Source of the DNA: Candidatus Alistipes merdigallinarum
GTDB lineage: Bacteria > Bacteroidota > Bacteroidia > Bacteroidales > Rikenellaceae
Length of the DNA stretch: 64,000 nucleotides
Reading direction: 5' to 3'
Assembly (NCBI GenBank): GCA_019119305.1
Contig: DWXH01000014.1
Span: 1 to 64,000 of the forward strand
In this document: positions 18,425 to 26,887 of the stretch, in pieces
Layout of the letters: each line of letters opens with the position of its first letter
How positions within the stretch are numbered: the first letter of the stretch is position 1
The notes under the pieces: generated by a model
Told to the model about the DNA's origin: nothing
The model's input: the letters and a program-made list of their open reading frames with translations, nothing else
Databases searched by the model: none
Made by a program: the position numbers and the translations under genes

Positions 18425-18535
18425 GTTGATGTTTTCGGTTTACGCACTATCATCGGAAGAGTCCCCGATGAGTTATCTTTTTTCTCCTCAAAAGTAATCG
18501 CCTGAAAGTTCGGTGCGAAACTTTATTCCTAATTT

Positions 18536-20365
18536 TTAAGGAATAACGAACTGTTTTTCAATTACGACGGGTTTGAGTTCGGTCATCGGCGTGTCGAATT
18601 CGTAAGGAGAAAGGGCATAGCGGGTTCCGACTCCGTTTGCTGTCACGGTTAATGTGTGTTCTCCGGCAGCGAGTCCTTCAACGGGTAATGACATACCCGT
18701 TTCGGTTACAGAATCGGCCACGATTGTTCCGTCGATCGACAGTGTGTAATTTTCGGGTTCCACTCCGATCGTGGTCCAATGTACGGATAATTTATCGTTT
18801 GCGATATGAGGTGGGGCTACAGCCATCAGCGTGACGTCATCAGCTGCACCGTTGTAGATATCGACCAGCGCACGGGTCAGATTGAGGTAGTAGAATCCCC
18901 AGCCGCCATCGTCACCTCTGAAACCGGGTGCAGTCAGCGATACGGGTTCATAGTCGTCGCTCAGTTCAACGCTGTAGCTGTCTGCGAATATGTTGCCATC
19001 GGGACCGTAACCCCGTGTGGCCTGTCCGGTGAATTCGTTGAACTGATGCAACATGACCACTTTGGGCCGGTGTTCCAGTGCAACTTTGAACGATTCCAAA
19101 TAGGTCCAGCCGTCCCGGCGACCCCATGCTTCGGGAGCCGTCCATCCGGTTTCGGCGAAGCAGGCAGGATTGACTGTTGTACACTCCGCAACACCGTCTT
19201 TATAAGTAACTGTCGGTTTCAGCGAACCGTCCATCCAGCTCCAGTAACCGAGTTTGTCGTGTCCTGTTTTTTGGTTCTGGGATGACATCCACCGTACGGT
19301 AAAGCGCGAGTCGTCTACCGGGGGATTGCTTTGGCGTAACCGGTCGATCTCTTCAGCTGACCAGCCGAGGGTCATTTTGAACAGCGGTACCCGGAATGCA
19401 CTCTCCGTGGTTCCCTCTTTGACGCCCATGGCTCCGGTATCGAGAATTACGGCCAACGGTTTACCGTCGAATTCATACCATAATCCTTTGAAACGCGGAT
19501 TGCGGATGAAATAGTGGTAGATCCAGTCCAGTTCTTCGTTCAGGGCCTCCATTGTACCGGGAGGACCGTTGCTCAGACCGGGCATGATGATTGCTTGGGG
19601 AACGGGCAGCCCTTCGTCGCGCATGCTTGCCATAACTTCGAGGGCAATTTCGGTGTTGTGGATGATTGCATTGACGCCATCGCCGCGTTCGCTCCAGTGT
19701 TTGCATCCCCAAATGTGATTCGACCAGTCGAACAGTACAGCGTCTGCTCCGGAGTCCATCAGCCACAGCAGGTGTTGCCGAAGTACATCTTGGTTGGTGA
19801 AATCATAGAAACCGAGCAGAGGTACGGCTTGAGCGGTCGTCCACATGCTGCCGGGCATAAACCAGGGTTCCCATTGGGAGACGAATGTTGTAGTCCCTTT
19901 GGGGCGTTCCGGAATAGTTCGTGAGGTGACCTCGACGGAAACAAGATTCGACCTTTTGTCTTTGTCTTGTGCCCGTTGTCCCGTGAGGTAGGGGGTGTAG
20001 TCTTTCAATCCGCACCACAGGGTCGTGTCGCAGGGAACGACGGCTACGTCGATCTGCGCCAGTCCCGGGTTGGGCAGGGGCAGCAAAAACAGGGCATTTC
20101 CCATACTGTCCGGAAATTCGTGGGACCCCCAGCGTTTTCCGTTGACATAAGGCATGAGCATGACACGGGTCGTATCACCCGCAGCGGGCGTGTATTTTGC
20201 TTGGACACGTACACTCCGTCCCATTTCGATTTGATCGGTATCGACGGAGATAGACAGATCGGATCGGTGGCTACATGCTGTTACTGCCGCTCCGACAAGA
20301 ACAAGGACCGCATAATAGATGCTTCGAAAAGTCCTTTTTTTAGGTGATGGGTGAGTAAAAATCAT
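18536..20365 (-). CDS. GH71/GH99-like exported lipoprotein
   Basis: A 609-residue protein with a lipoprotein signal (VLVGAAVTAC near residue 31). An N-terminal Ig-like region runs to about 150, then a TIM-barrel-like domain shows QWEPWFMPGSMW, HLLWLMDSGADAVLFDWSN and VVMLHQFNEFTG. The last has the position and context of the catalytic-carboxylate strand in GH71/GH99-like enzymes. The C-terminus (~520-595) is an Ig/CBM-like module (NYTLSIDGTIVADS). It is a distant relative of the three tandem paralogs at 28283-33953 but lacks their CBM9-like tail. It is probably a surface glycosidase of unknown substrate; the family assignment is from motif layout only. Confidence 0.68.
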   Translation of the reverse strand: MIFTHPSPKKRTFRSIYYAVLVLVGAAVTACSHRSDLSISVDTDQIEMGRSVRVQAKYTPAAGDTTRVMLMPYVNGKRWGSHEFPDSMGNALFLLPLPNPGLAQIDVAVVPCDTTLWCGLKDYTPYLTGQRAQDKDKRSNLVSVEVTSRTIPERPKGTTTFVSQWEPWFMPGSMWTTAQAVPLLGFYDFTNQDVLRQHLLWLMDSGADAVLFDWSNHIWGCKHWSERGDGVNAIIHNTEIALEVMASMRDEGLPVPQAIIMPGLSNGPPGTMEALNEELDWIYHYFIRNPRFKGLWYEFDGKPLAVILDTGAMGVKEGTTESAFRVPLFKMTLGWSAEEIDRLRQSNPPVDDSRFTVRWMSSQNQKTGHDKLGYWSWMDGSLKPTVTYKDGVAECTTVNPACFAETGWTAPEAWGRRDGWTYLESFKVALEHRPKVVMLHQFNEFTGQATRGYGPDGNIFADSYSVELSDDYEPVSLTAPGFRGDDGGWGFYYLNLTRALVDIYNGAADDVTLMAVAPPHIANDKLSVHWTTIGVEPENYTLSIDGTIVADSVTETGMSLPVEGLAAGEHTLTVTANGVGTRYALSPYEFDTPMTELKPVVIEKQFVIP

Positions 20366-20461
20366 GCGTATAAAGTTTTGGTGTTTATTGTGTTACAAGA
20401 TAGCGAAAAATTTGTTTCGATACGGGAAAAAGTTAGTTTCTTTTTGTTTTTTTATTTTGGT

Positions 20462-20953
20462 CTACAAAAGGAATCGGATGATCGACCACGCCTCCTTTTT
20501 TTCATCGAACGGAAGCGTGTAGGCCGGACTCGTAGAGGGAAGCGGGTAGTGCTCTCTATATCTCCATGCTTCAGGAAAATAGCGTTTGAACAGCCGTTCG
20601 GCATTTTGTCCGTTGAAGAACAGGGCCTGGATATTCGGGTGTTCGTCGAGGAGTCGGTCAATGGCGTTCGGTGTCTCGTTGCAGATGTTGCTGTCTAAAC
20701 TCCCTTCACGCTCGCATCCCCGGCATACGTCCCACAGGGCGATGCCCGTATCGAGCAGCATGGAGGTTTTTCCGGAGTAGGATGCCGGAAGCTCGCGGCC
20801 ACATACAGCGGCGATGATTGGCCAAAAGGCGTTGCGGGGATGCCCGTAATACTCCTGCTTGCGTAACGATTCCACACCGGGTATGGTACCTAAAATCAGT
20901 ACCCGGCTTTTATCGTCGACGATCGGGTCGAAACTGTAAATGATCTTTCCCAT
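20462..20953 (-). CDS. DNA-deoxyinosine glycosylase (UDG family 6, HDG)
   Basis: A 163-residue member of the uracil-DNA glycosylase superfamily. Motif 1 reads LILGTIPGVESLRKQEYYGHPRNAFW (residues ~20-45), the form of hypoxanthine-DNA glycosylases. Motif 2 is LPSTSPAYT near 138. It removes deaminated purines, mainly hypoxanthine, from DNA as the first step of base-excision repair in the cytoplasm. It begins 10 bases after the GH127 stop, so the two are probably translated from one message, although the functions look unrelated. Confidence 0.87.
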   Translation of the reverse strand: MGKIIYSFDPIVDDKSRVLILGTIPGVESLRKQEYYGHPRNAFWPIIAAVCGRELPASYSGKTSMLLDTGIALWDVCRGCEREGSLDSNICNETPNAIDRLLDEHPNIQALFFNGQNAERLFKRYFPEAWRYREHYPLPSTSPAYTLPFDEKKEAWSIIRFLL

Positions 20954-20963
20954 GTCAGAGAGG

Positions 20964-22892
20964 TTACAGTTCCGGAGGCGGGAGTAGTGCGTTCATGTGG
21001 TGTTCGGGCTCTTTGACCTGTTCAGGCTCTTCGGCGATCCAGACATAATGCACCGAAGTTCCGCGGTTGGAGTAGAGGCCGCATGGGATGGCCGTAATCT
21101 TTCGGCTGATCCACCTCCCGTCCCAGTCCAAAACCCGACCGGTGGCTTCGATCTGTACGATCCCGCCGAGGATGTCGCTTTTGACGCTTTTCAACGGGGC
21201 TTTTACAGGAAGGAGCAGGTTGCAGACCGTTCCGAAATTGTCGATGCCTTCGAAGGTGTAGACTATCGGACCGCGCCGCAGGGCGACCAATCCGTCATAT
21301 CCGGAGAAGGGTTCGGGCATATAGGCTCGTCGGGCCTCCATCGGAAATTCGATTTCGATCCGGTCGCCCGATTTCCACGTCCGCTCCAGCAGGGCGTATC
21401 CCCGGTCGATCGGAGCCTCGACGCTCTTTCCGTTGATCCGTATCGCGTGGCTTTCGGCCCATTCCGGAATCCGGATGAACACTTTGAACACACTCTCTTC
21501 GTCCGGATCAACCTCTGCGGCGATTTTCCCCTCCCATGGGTATTCAGTCTGTTGGGTTACGGAGACTCCTTTCCCGAAAGGAATGTGCGCCTTGCTGTCG
21601 ACGAACAGGTTGAGGTATATGCCCTCATCGGAGATGGAGTAGATGTAGCTCGGGATGCGGGCATAGTGGCTGAGGATGTTTCCCGGACAGCAGGGACAGG
21701 CGGCCCAGCTGCGTTGATCGGGTGTCGTACGGTTGACGTGGTTGCAGTAGAACATTCCCTGTCCGTTAAAGGCCATTGCCGAGAGGAAGGTGTTGTAGAC
21801 GATCTTTTCGAACTGATCCATGTAGGAGGCATCCGCATAAAGACGGTTCAGACGGTGTGCCCACACCGAATTGGCGATGGCGCAGCAACTCTCTCCATAA
21901 CAGTCTTCCGGAGCGATGTTGTAGGGTTCGCCGTACCCCTCGTTTCCTGCGTGTATGGCTCCGGTGGCTCCGGTGATGTACATGTGCCGTTCGGTCATGT
22001 CCTTCCAGATCGAATCGATGGCGGTCCGGTAGCCCTCATCGCCGGTCGCTCCGACTACGTCTGTCGCACCGATATAGAGGTAGGCACCCCGTACGCCGTG
22101 TCCCGTTGCACGCCGTTGTTCGACGAACGGAAGGTGATCCTGTGCATACGCTCCGTAAGAGTCCCGTGTAGCATAATCTCCGCGTTCGTCAATGAAGAAA
22201 CGGGCCAGATCGAGAAACCGCCTGTCGCCCGTTGCTTCGTAATAGCGGGTGAAGGCTCGTTCGATCTCTTCATGACCCGGGACGTCATGCCGCTTGTCCG
22301 GTCCGAAGATCGAGAAGACCTGATCCGTAGCACGTAGGGCCGCTTCGAGAATTTTCGTTTTCCCGGTTGCTTCGGCATAGGAGAGGGCGGCTTCGAGCAG
22401 GTGGCCGACGCCGTAAAGTTCGTGTGAATGTTGCAGGTTGTTCCAACGTCCTTTGGCGATGTGGCCGAAAACCTGATGGTCTCCCAGACAGATGCCTGTA
22501 AAATATCCGGATTTGTCCTGGCTGAGTACCCAATGGTCGATGCATCGGTCCATGTAGGCCTCCATGTCGGGGTCCTCGTTGTATTTCAGGTATTCACCGG
22601 CGGCTTCGAGTACCTTGATCGATTCGAAGGTGGTGACGGGTTCGACTTTGACGGTATCGCGGCGTTGCGATTCCCGAAAAGTCCTGTATCCCCCGTTGTT
22701 CGGATCGAAATGGAGCGTGACCCAGTCGAAACCTTCGTGAAAGGCGGTCTCGATGCGGGGTTTCCAAAAGGAGTCGGTGAGGGTTACGTTTGCAGCAGGA
22801 ACCGGGGTCAGTTTGTAGTAGGGCATTCTCTTTTGCCCTTGTCCGTGTAGGGCTATTCCGGACAACAGGAGCAATGCGAATAGTTTCTTCAT
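20964..22892 (-). CDS. GH127-type beta-L-arabinofuranosidase (DUF1680)
   Basis: A 642-residue exported enzyme with the signal peptide MKKLFALLLLSGIALHGQGQ. The (alpha/alpha)6 barrel of DUF1680 follows. Signature residues of the Zn-dependent Cys-nucleophile site are present: the ExC segment in PEDCYGESCCAIAN near 332, and the double Cys in WAACPCCPGN near 407. GH127 enzymes release L-arabinofuranose from beta-linked arabinosides. It lies 78 bases after ispH and 10 bases before the glycosylase gene. Related GH families share this fold, so exact linkage specificity is inferred. Confidence 0.88.
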   Translation of the reverse strand: MKKLFALLLLSGIALHGQGQKRMPYYKLTPVPAANVTLTDSFWKPRIETAFHEGFDWVTLHFDPNNGGYRTFRESQRRDTVKVEPVTTFESIKVLEAAGEYLKYNEDPDMEAYMDRCIDHWVLSQDKSGYFTGICLGDHQVFGHIAKGRWNNLQHSHELYGVGHLLEAALSYAEATGKTKILEAALRATDQVFSIFGPDKRHDVPGHEEIERAFTRYYEATGDRRFLDLARFFIDERGDYATRDSYGAYAQDHLPFVEQRRATGHGVRGAYLYIGATDVVGATGDEGYRTAIDSIWKDMTERHMYITGATGAIHAGNEGYGEPYNIAPEDCYGESCCAIANSVWAHRLNRLYADASYMDQFEKIVYNTFLSAMAFNGQGMFYCNHVNRTTPDQRSWAACPCCPGNILSHYARIPSYIYSISDEGIYLNLFVDSKAHIPFGKGVSVTQQTEYPWEGKIAAEVDPDEESVFKVFIRIPEWAESHAIRINGKSVEAPIDRGYALLERTWKSGDRIEIEFPMEARRAYMPEPFSGYDGLVALRRGPIVYTFEGIDNFGTVCNLLLPVKAPLKSVKSDILGGIVQIEATGRVLDWDGRWISRKITAIPCGLYSNRGTSVHYVWIAEEPEQVKEPEHHMNALLPPPEL

Positions 22893-22970
22893 GCGACAAG
22901 ATGGTTGAGGGGTTACTTGTCGATAAAGGTAGTAAAAAAAACGGAATCGCGTTGGGTTCTGTCGATGCTT

Positions 22971-23834
22971 TTATCCGACTATTTTCCGGATGGAGTCGGC
23001 GACGTGCTGCATCAGCCATTTCGGGGTGGAGGTGGCACCGCATATCCCTACCGAGCGACATCCGTCGAACCACTCCTTGCGGAGTTCGGTCTCATCCTCG
23101 ATGTTGTAGCAACGGGAATTGGCCTCCTGGCAGATATGGAACAGGACTTTGCCGTTGGAGCTTTTTTTGCCGCAGACGAAGATGACCGAGTCGAAACGGC
23201 TGGCGAACTCTTTCAGATGGGGATTTCGGTTGGATACCTGCCGGCAAATCGTGTCATTCACTACCACTTGTTCCTTGTCTTGGGCCCGATCCAGAATGAT
23301 CGCTTTGATCTGTTCGAACAGGGCCAGACTCTGTGTGGTTTGCGACAGCAAGTATATCGGACGGGTAAAGTCGATGTGTTCGAGATCGTCAATGGTCTCT
23401 ACGACGATGGCATCTTCGTCTACCTCGCCGGTCAGTCCGACCACTTCGGCATGTCCCCGTTTGCCGAGAATCACTACCTGACCGTTGCAACGGGCCATCT
23501 GTTCGTGTGCCTTTTTGACCAGACCGTGCAGGTGGGAGACGACCGGACAAGTCGCATCGATCAGCCGGATGCCGTGCTCCTTGGCCAGACGGTAGGTCGA
23601 GGGGGGTTCTCCATGGGCCCGGATCAGTACGGTCTGCCCTTCGAGGCTTGGAAATTGTGCGTGAGAGATGGTCTGCAAGCCGAGTCGCTCGAGGCGTTGC
23701 ACTTCGATGCGGTTGTGAACAATGTCGCCCAACGAGTAGACCTTGCCCAACTCGGCGAGTGATTTTTCGGCGGTGGATATGGCTTTGACCACCCCGAAGC
23801 AGAAGCCCGATTTGTCGTCTATTTCGATCAGCAT
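22971..23834 (-). CDS. ispH: 4-hydroxy-3-methylbut-2-enyl diphosphate reductase
   Basis: A 287-residue enzyme, the usual length. The three Fe-S cysteines are visible in SGFCFGV (~12), ATCPVVSHLHG (~95) and GICGATSTPKW (~264). The conserved HGE reads IRAHGEPPSTY. It makes IPP and DMAPP in the last step of the MEP isoprenoid pathway. The start overlaps the end of cmk by 7 bases, implying translational coupling. This cmk-ispH pairing is common in Bacteroidetes. Confidence 0.95.
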   Translation of the reverse strand: MLIEIDDKSGFCFGVVKAISTAEKSLAELGKVYSLGDIVHNRIEVQRLERLGLQTISHAQFPSLEGQTVLIRAHGEPPSTYRLAKEHGIRLIDATCPVVSHLHGLVKKAHEQMARCNGQVVILGKRGHAEVVGLTGEVDEDAIVVETIDDLEHIDFTRPIYLLSQTTQSLALFEQIKAIILDRAQDKEQVVVNDTICRQVSNRNPHLKEFASRFDSVIFVCGKKSSNGKVLFHICQEANSRCYNIEDETELRKEWFDGCRSVGICGATSTPKWLMQHVADSIRKIVG

Positions 23835-24538
23835 GAGGTTCCGGTGAGTTTATCGATTCGTTCCATGACCCAATCCATCTGTTGTGCTACGCTCATGTGG
23901 CTGTTGTCCAGTACGACGGCATCGGGGGCCTGTACCAGAGGACTGATCGCCCGTGTCTGATCGGCATGGTCGCGTTCGCGGATGTTGCGTTCGATCACTT
24001 CCATGGAGACCTTTTCTCCCTTACCCAATAACTCCTGGTAGCGTCTTTCGGCGCGGATGTGCGGATCGGCCGTCATGAAGATTTTCAGCTCGGCATTCGG
24101 GAAAACGACCGTTCCGATGTCGCGTCCGTCCATGACAATTCCCTTTTGAATGCCCATCTCCTGTTGCATGTGTACGAGGCGGCTTCTGACTGCAGCGATC
24201 TGGCTTACCCGGCTGACGTATTCGCTTACATCGATACGCCGGATACGCTCTTCGACGTTTACCCCGTTCAGGTAAATGTCGCTGGCTCCCCGTTGTTCGT
24301 TGAACGAGAAGGATATCTGGATTCGGGGAAGCAGCGTTTCGAGTTGTGCGGCGTCGACCGTTCCGTCGTGGATTGCCCCGTGTTCGATTCCATAGAGGGT
24401 TACGGCCCGGTACATGGCACCGGTGTCGATGAATACGTAGCCGATCCTTGCTGCGATCTCCTTAGCGAAGGTACTTTTGCCACAGGACGAGAAGCCGTCG
24501 ATGGCGATAATGATTTTACGTTTAGTAGGGAATGACAT
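23828..24538 (-). CDS. cmk: cytidylate kinase
   Basis: A 236-residue kinase with P-loop GFSSCGKSTFAKEIA (residues ~15-29), DTGAMYRAVTLY for CMP binding, and GRDIGTVVFPNAELKIFMTA in the core. It phosphorylates CMP and dCMP with ATP. The gene overlaps the LysE-family gene by 17 bases upstream and ispH by 7 bases downstream, so the three form one compact operon. Confidence 0.95.
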   Translation of the reverse strand: MSFPTKRKIIIAIDGFSSCGKSTFAKEIAARIGYVFIDTGAMYRAVTLYGIEHGAIHDGTVDAAQLETLLPRIQISFSFNEQRGASDIYLNGVNVEERIRRIDVSEYVSRVSQIAAVRSRLVHMQQEMGIQKGIVMDGRDIGTVVFPNAELKIFMTADPHIRAERRYQELLGKGEKVSMEVIERNIRERDHADQTRAISPLVQAPDAVVLDNSHMSVAQQMDWVMERIDKLTGTSC

Positions 24539-25178
24539 GGTGAACGGGCATATGAATGAATATGGATAAAATTGCGGCAGCTCCGAGAATGACGATAAGG
24601 CTGCCCGAGATGCGGTTCATCCAGAACAGGTGTCGGGGACGGAACTTGCCTCTTAAAAGGCTGATGCAGAACGTTAGTATGGACCACCAGAGCGATGTGC
24701 CGCATAGGACGCCGATCAGCATGAGCAGTCCGTTGGCATAGGGAATTCCTTCGCGGTTTATGCCCAATGCGGCGAACAGGGCGACAAAGACCAATATGTA
24801 TGCCGGATTGGCCAATGTAACGAAAAAGACTGAGAGGTAATCGCTCCAAAGGTTATTCCCTTTCCCGGCGCGGTTTTTCCGAATCTGTACGACCGGATTT
24901 TTCAGCAGAATGGTCATGCCGACGATGATGACGAGGATTCCGCCCAAAACCTTGATAATGAACATATAGTTCTCGATGAACGACAGCACGAAGGTCAGCG
25001 AGAAGAGGGCGATGGTGGCAAAAAGCGTATCGGCCGAAGCTGCACCGAGTCCCGAAACGAAACCGGACTTGTGGCTTTTGCACAGGGTGCGCTGGATACA
25101 TAGAACGCCGATCGGCCCCAGTGGGATGGAGGCCAGCAATCCGATAACGATTCCTTTTAAGAAGACAACGAAATCCAT
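24522..25178 (-). CDS. LysE-family amino-acid exporter
   Basis: 218 residues from the ATG at 25178 (MDFVVFLKGIVIGLLASIPL); an in-frame TTG four codons upstream is less likely. Six hydrophobic segments are visible, with the LysE/RhtB signature GLLASIPLGPIGVLCIQRTL near residues 13-32. It is an inner-membrane translocator that probably exports an amino acid or related metabolite. It is the first gene of the LysE-cmk-ispH operon, with a TACTTTTG element just upstream. Confidence 0.87.
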   Translation of the reverse strand: MDFVVFLKGIVIGLLASIPLGPIGVLCIQRTLCKSHKSGFVSGLGAASADTLFATIALFSLTFVLSFIENYMFIIKVLGGILVIIVGMTILLKNPVVQIRKNRAGKGNNLWSDYLSVFFVTLANPAYILVFVALFAALGINREGIPYANGLLMLIGVLCGTSLWWSILTFCISLLRGKFRPRHLFWMNRISGSLIVILGAAAILSIFIHMPVHHVIPY

Positions 25179-25233
25179 GCCTGACAACAATTTGCGGCGG
25201 AGAAGCGTCCCGCCTCTGTGTAAAACAGCCGTA

Positions 25234-25241
25234 CAAAAGTA
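25234..25241 (-). promoter_or_regulatory. -7 element of the LysE-cmk-ispH operon
   Basis: The minus strand reads TACTTTTG (TAnnTTTG), about 55 bases before the LysE ATG. It is nearly back to back with the lnt promoter. Confidence 0.5.
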
Positions 25242-25260
25242 ATAAAAAGTAATAAATCTT

Positions 25261-25268
25261 TATCTTTG
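25261..25268 (+). promoter_or_regulatory. -7 element of lnt-folC
   Basis: TATCTTTG ends 19 bases before the lnt ATG, so the predicted leader is only about 15 bases. The element is separated by about 20 bases from the divergent promoter. Confidence 0.6.
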
Positions 25269-25287
25269 CGGAAATCAACCGGTGAAA

Positions 25288-26868
25288 ATGAAAAGACGGA
25301 TATTATGTGTTGCGCTTAGTGTCGTGCTGCTGTCGTTGCCGTGGTTGGGCGGATCGGCGCTGACGCTGTTTGTGGCGTTCGCTCCGTTGTTATGGGTGCA
25401 GAATGACCTCGCAGAAGCCGTAAACCGCAAGGGCCGTCCCCGTAAACTCTGGCCTTATGCCGTTGCTACGTTTGCGCTGTGGTGGTTGGCTACGGTGTGG
25501 TGGGTCGGTTTTGCGGCCGTTATCGGTGTCGTGGCGGCGACTTTGGTGGGAACGGTGCTGATGTCCGCCGCCTTTTTGATCTATCACGCCGTGTGGCGCA
25601 GGGCAAAGCGTCCGTTGGCCTATACGGTTCTGGTGGCGGCATGGTTGGCCTATGAGTATATTTATCTGCACAATGATCAGATTTCATTCCCTTGGCTGGT
25701 GATTGGAAACGGTTTTGCGCAGGATGTGCGGTTGGTCCAATGGTACGAATATACCGGAGCGTTGGGCGGATCGCTGTGGGTGCTGGTGGTCAACCTGCTG
25801 GTGTTCGAAGCCTCGAAACGGTGGCGTGAATGGCGGTCTTGGATTGCTCCTGCGACGGCTATCGTATTGCCGGCCGTGTTGTCATGGATCATTTATGTAA
25901 CTTATAAAGAACCTACGGGAAAAATTGAAATTTCGGTGGTACAGCCCAATGTTGATCCCTATCATGCAAAATTTCGGGTGAGTCAGTACAGACAGTTGAC
26001 CCTTTTGCTCGATCTGATGCGGGAGTCGCCCCGTTCTGCACAAGTGATTGTTGCCCCCGAAACGGCGGTAGACGAGTATTGCTGGGAGGAGTATCTGAAT
26101 GAACTGGAATCGATGAACCGGATTCGGGATTTTGTGCGGGATGGGCGAGAAGGGACCATGGTCGTGACCGGAGCAATGACATACGTTCCGTATGAGTCAG
26201 AAGAGGAGGCTCCGTTTACGGCAAGGATGCGGGGCGGACAGTGGCTCGACCGATACAACAGCGCGTTGGGTATCGATACGTCGCGGCATATTCGGGTTCA
26301 CCACAAGGCAAAACTGGTGATCGGAGCCGAAATGACCCCGTACTATCAGTTCCTGAAAAATGTGAAATTTCTTACCGTCGATTTGGGCGGAGTCTCCGGA
26401 CAGTTGGGGTATGGCGATGTGCGTCAGGTTTTTACAACGCCTTCTGGAGTCCGCGTCGGACCGGCTATCTGTTATGAGGCGATCTACGGAGAATACTATA
26501 CGGAGTTTGTCCGGAACGGAGCCGAAGTGATGTGTGTCATCTCCAACGACGGCTGGTGGCGCGATACACCCGGTTACCGTTACCTGTTCGCCTATTCGCG
26601 GTTGCGAGCGGTTGAGACACGACGCAGCATTGCCCGCAGCGCCAATACCGGAATTTCGGGATTCATCGACCAGCGGGGCGATACGAGCGGCAAGTTGGGA
26701 TGGAATGTACGTGATGTGTCGACACAGTCGCTTGCAACGAACGACCGCTTGACCTTTTATACACGGTACGGTGACCTGATCGGACGCATCGGGTGTTACG
26801 TATTCATACTGAGTATGCTCTATTTTATGGCCTACCGCATCAAACGGCGCAGCCATATCGTAGATTGA
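25288..26868 (+). CDS. lnt: apolipoprotein N-acyltransferase
   Basis: 526 residues from the ATG at 25288; a GTG two codons upstream is also in frame. An N-terminal region of several membrane segments (to ~210) is followed by a periplasmic nitrilase domain. The catalytic triad is in IVAPETAVDEY (Glu), HHKAKLVIGAE (Lys) and GPAICYEAIYGEY (Cys). A final membrane segment is near the C-terminus. Lnt N-acylates the Cys of lipoproteins, which fits the many lipoproteins in this window. It is followed 19 bases later by folC in the same transcript. Confidence 0.94.
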   Translation: MKRRILCVALSVVLLSLPWLGGSALTLFVAFAPLLWVQNDLAEAVNRKGRPRKLWPYAVATFALWWLATVWWVGFAAVIGVVAATLVGTVLMSAAFLIYHAVWRRAKRPLAYTVLVAAWLAYEYIYLHNDQISFPWLVIGNGFAQDVRLVQWYEYTGALGGSLWVLVVNLLVFEASKRWREWRSWIAPATAIVLPAVLSWIIYVTYKEPTGKIEISVVQPNVDPYHAKFRVSQYRQLTLLLDLMRESPRSAQVIVAPETAVDEYCWEEYLNELESMNRIRDFVRDGREGTMVVTGAMTYVPYESEEEAPFTARMRGGQWLDRYNSALGIDTSRHIRVHHKAKLVIGAEMTPYYQFLKNVKFLTVDLGGVSGQLGYGDVRQVFTTPSGVRVGPAICYEAIYGEYYTEFVRNGAEVMCVISNDGWWRDTPGYRYLFAYSRLRAVETRRSIARSANTGISGFIDQRGDTSGKLGWNVRDVSTQSLATNDRLTFYTRYGDLIGRIGCYVFILSMLYFMAYRIKRRSHIVD

Positions 26869-26887
26869 TTTTAATCGGAGGAGAGAG

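Noticed and set aside
20997..22337. Open frame of 446 codons on the plus strand
   Set aside because: It is antisense to the GH127 gene and shows no domain or start signal.
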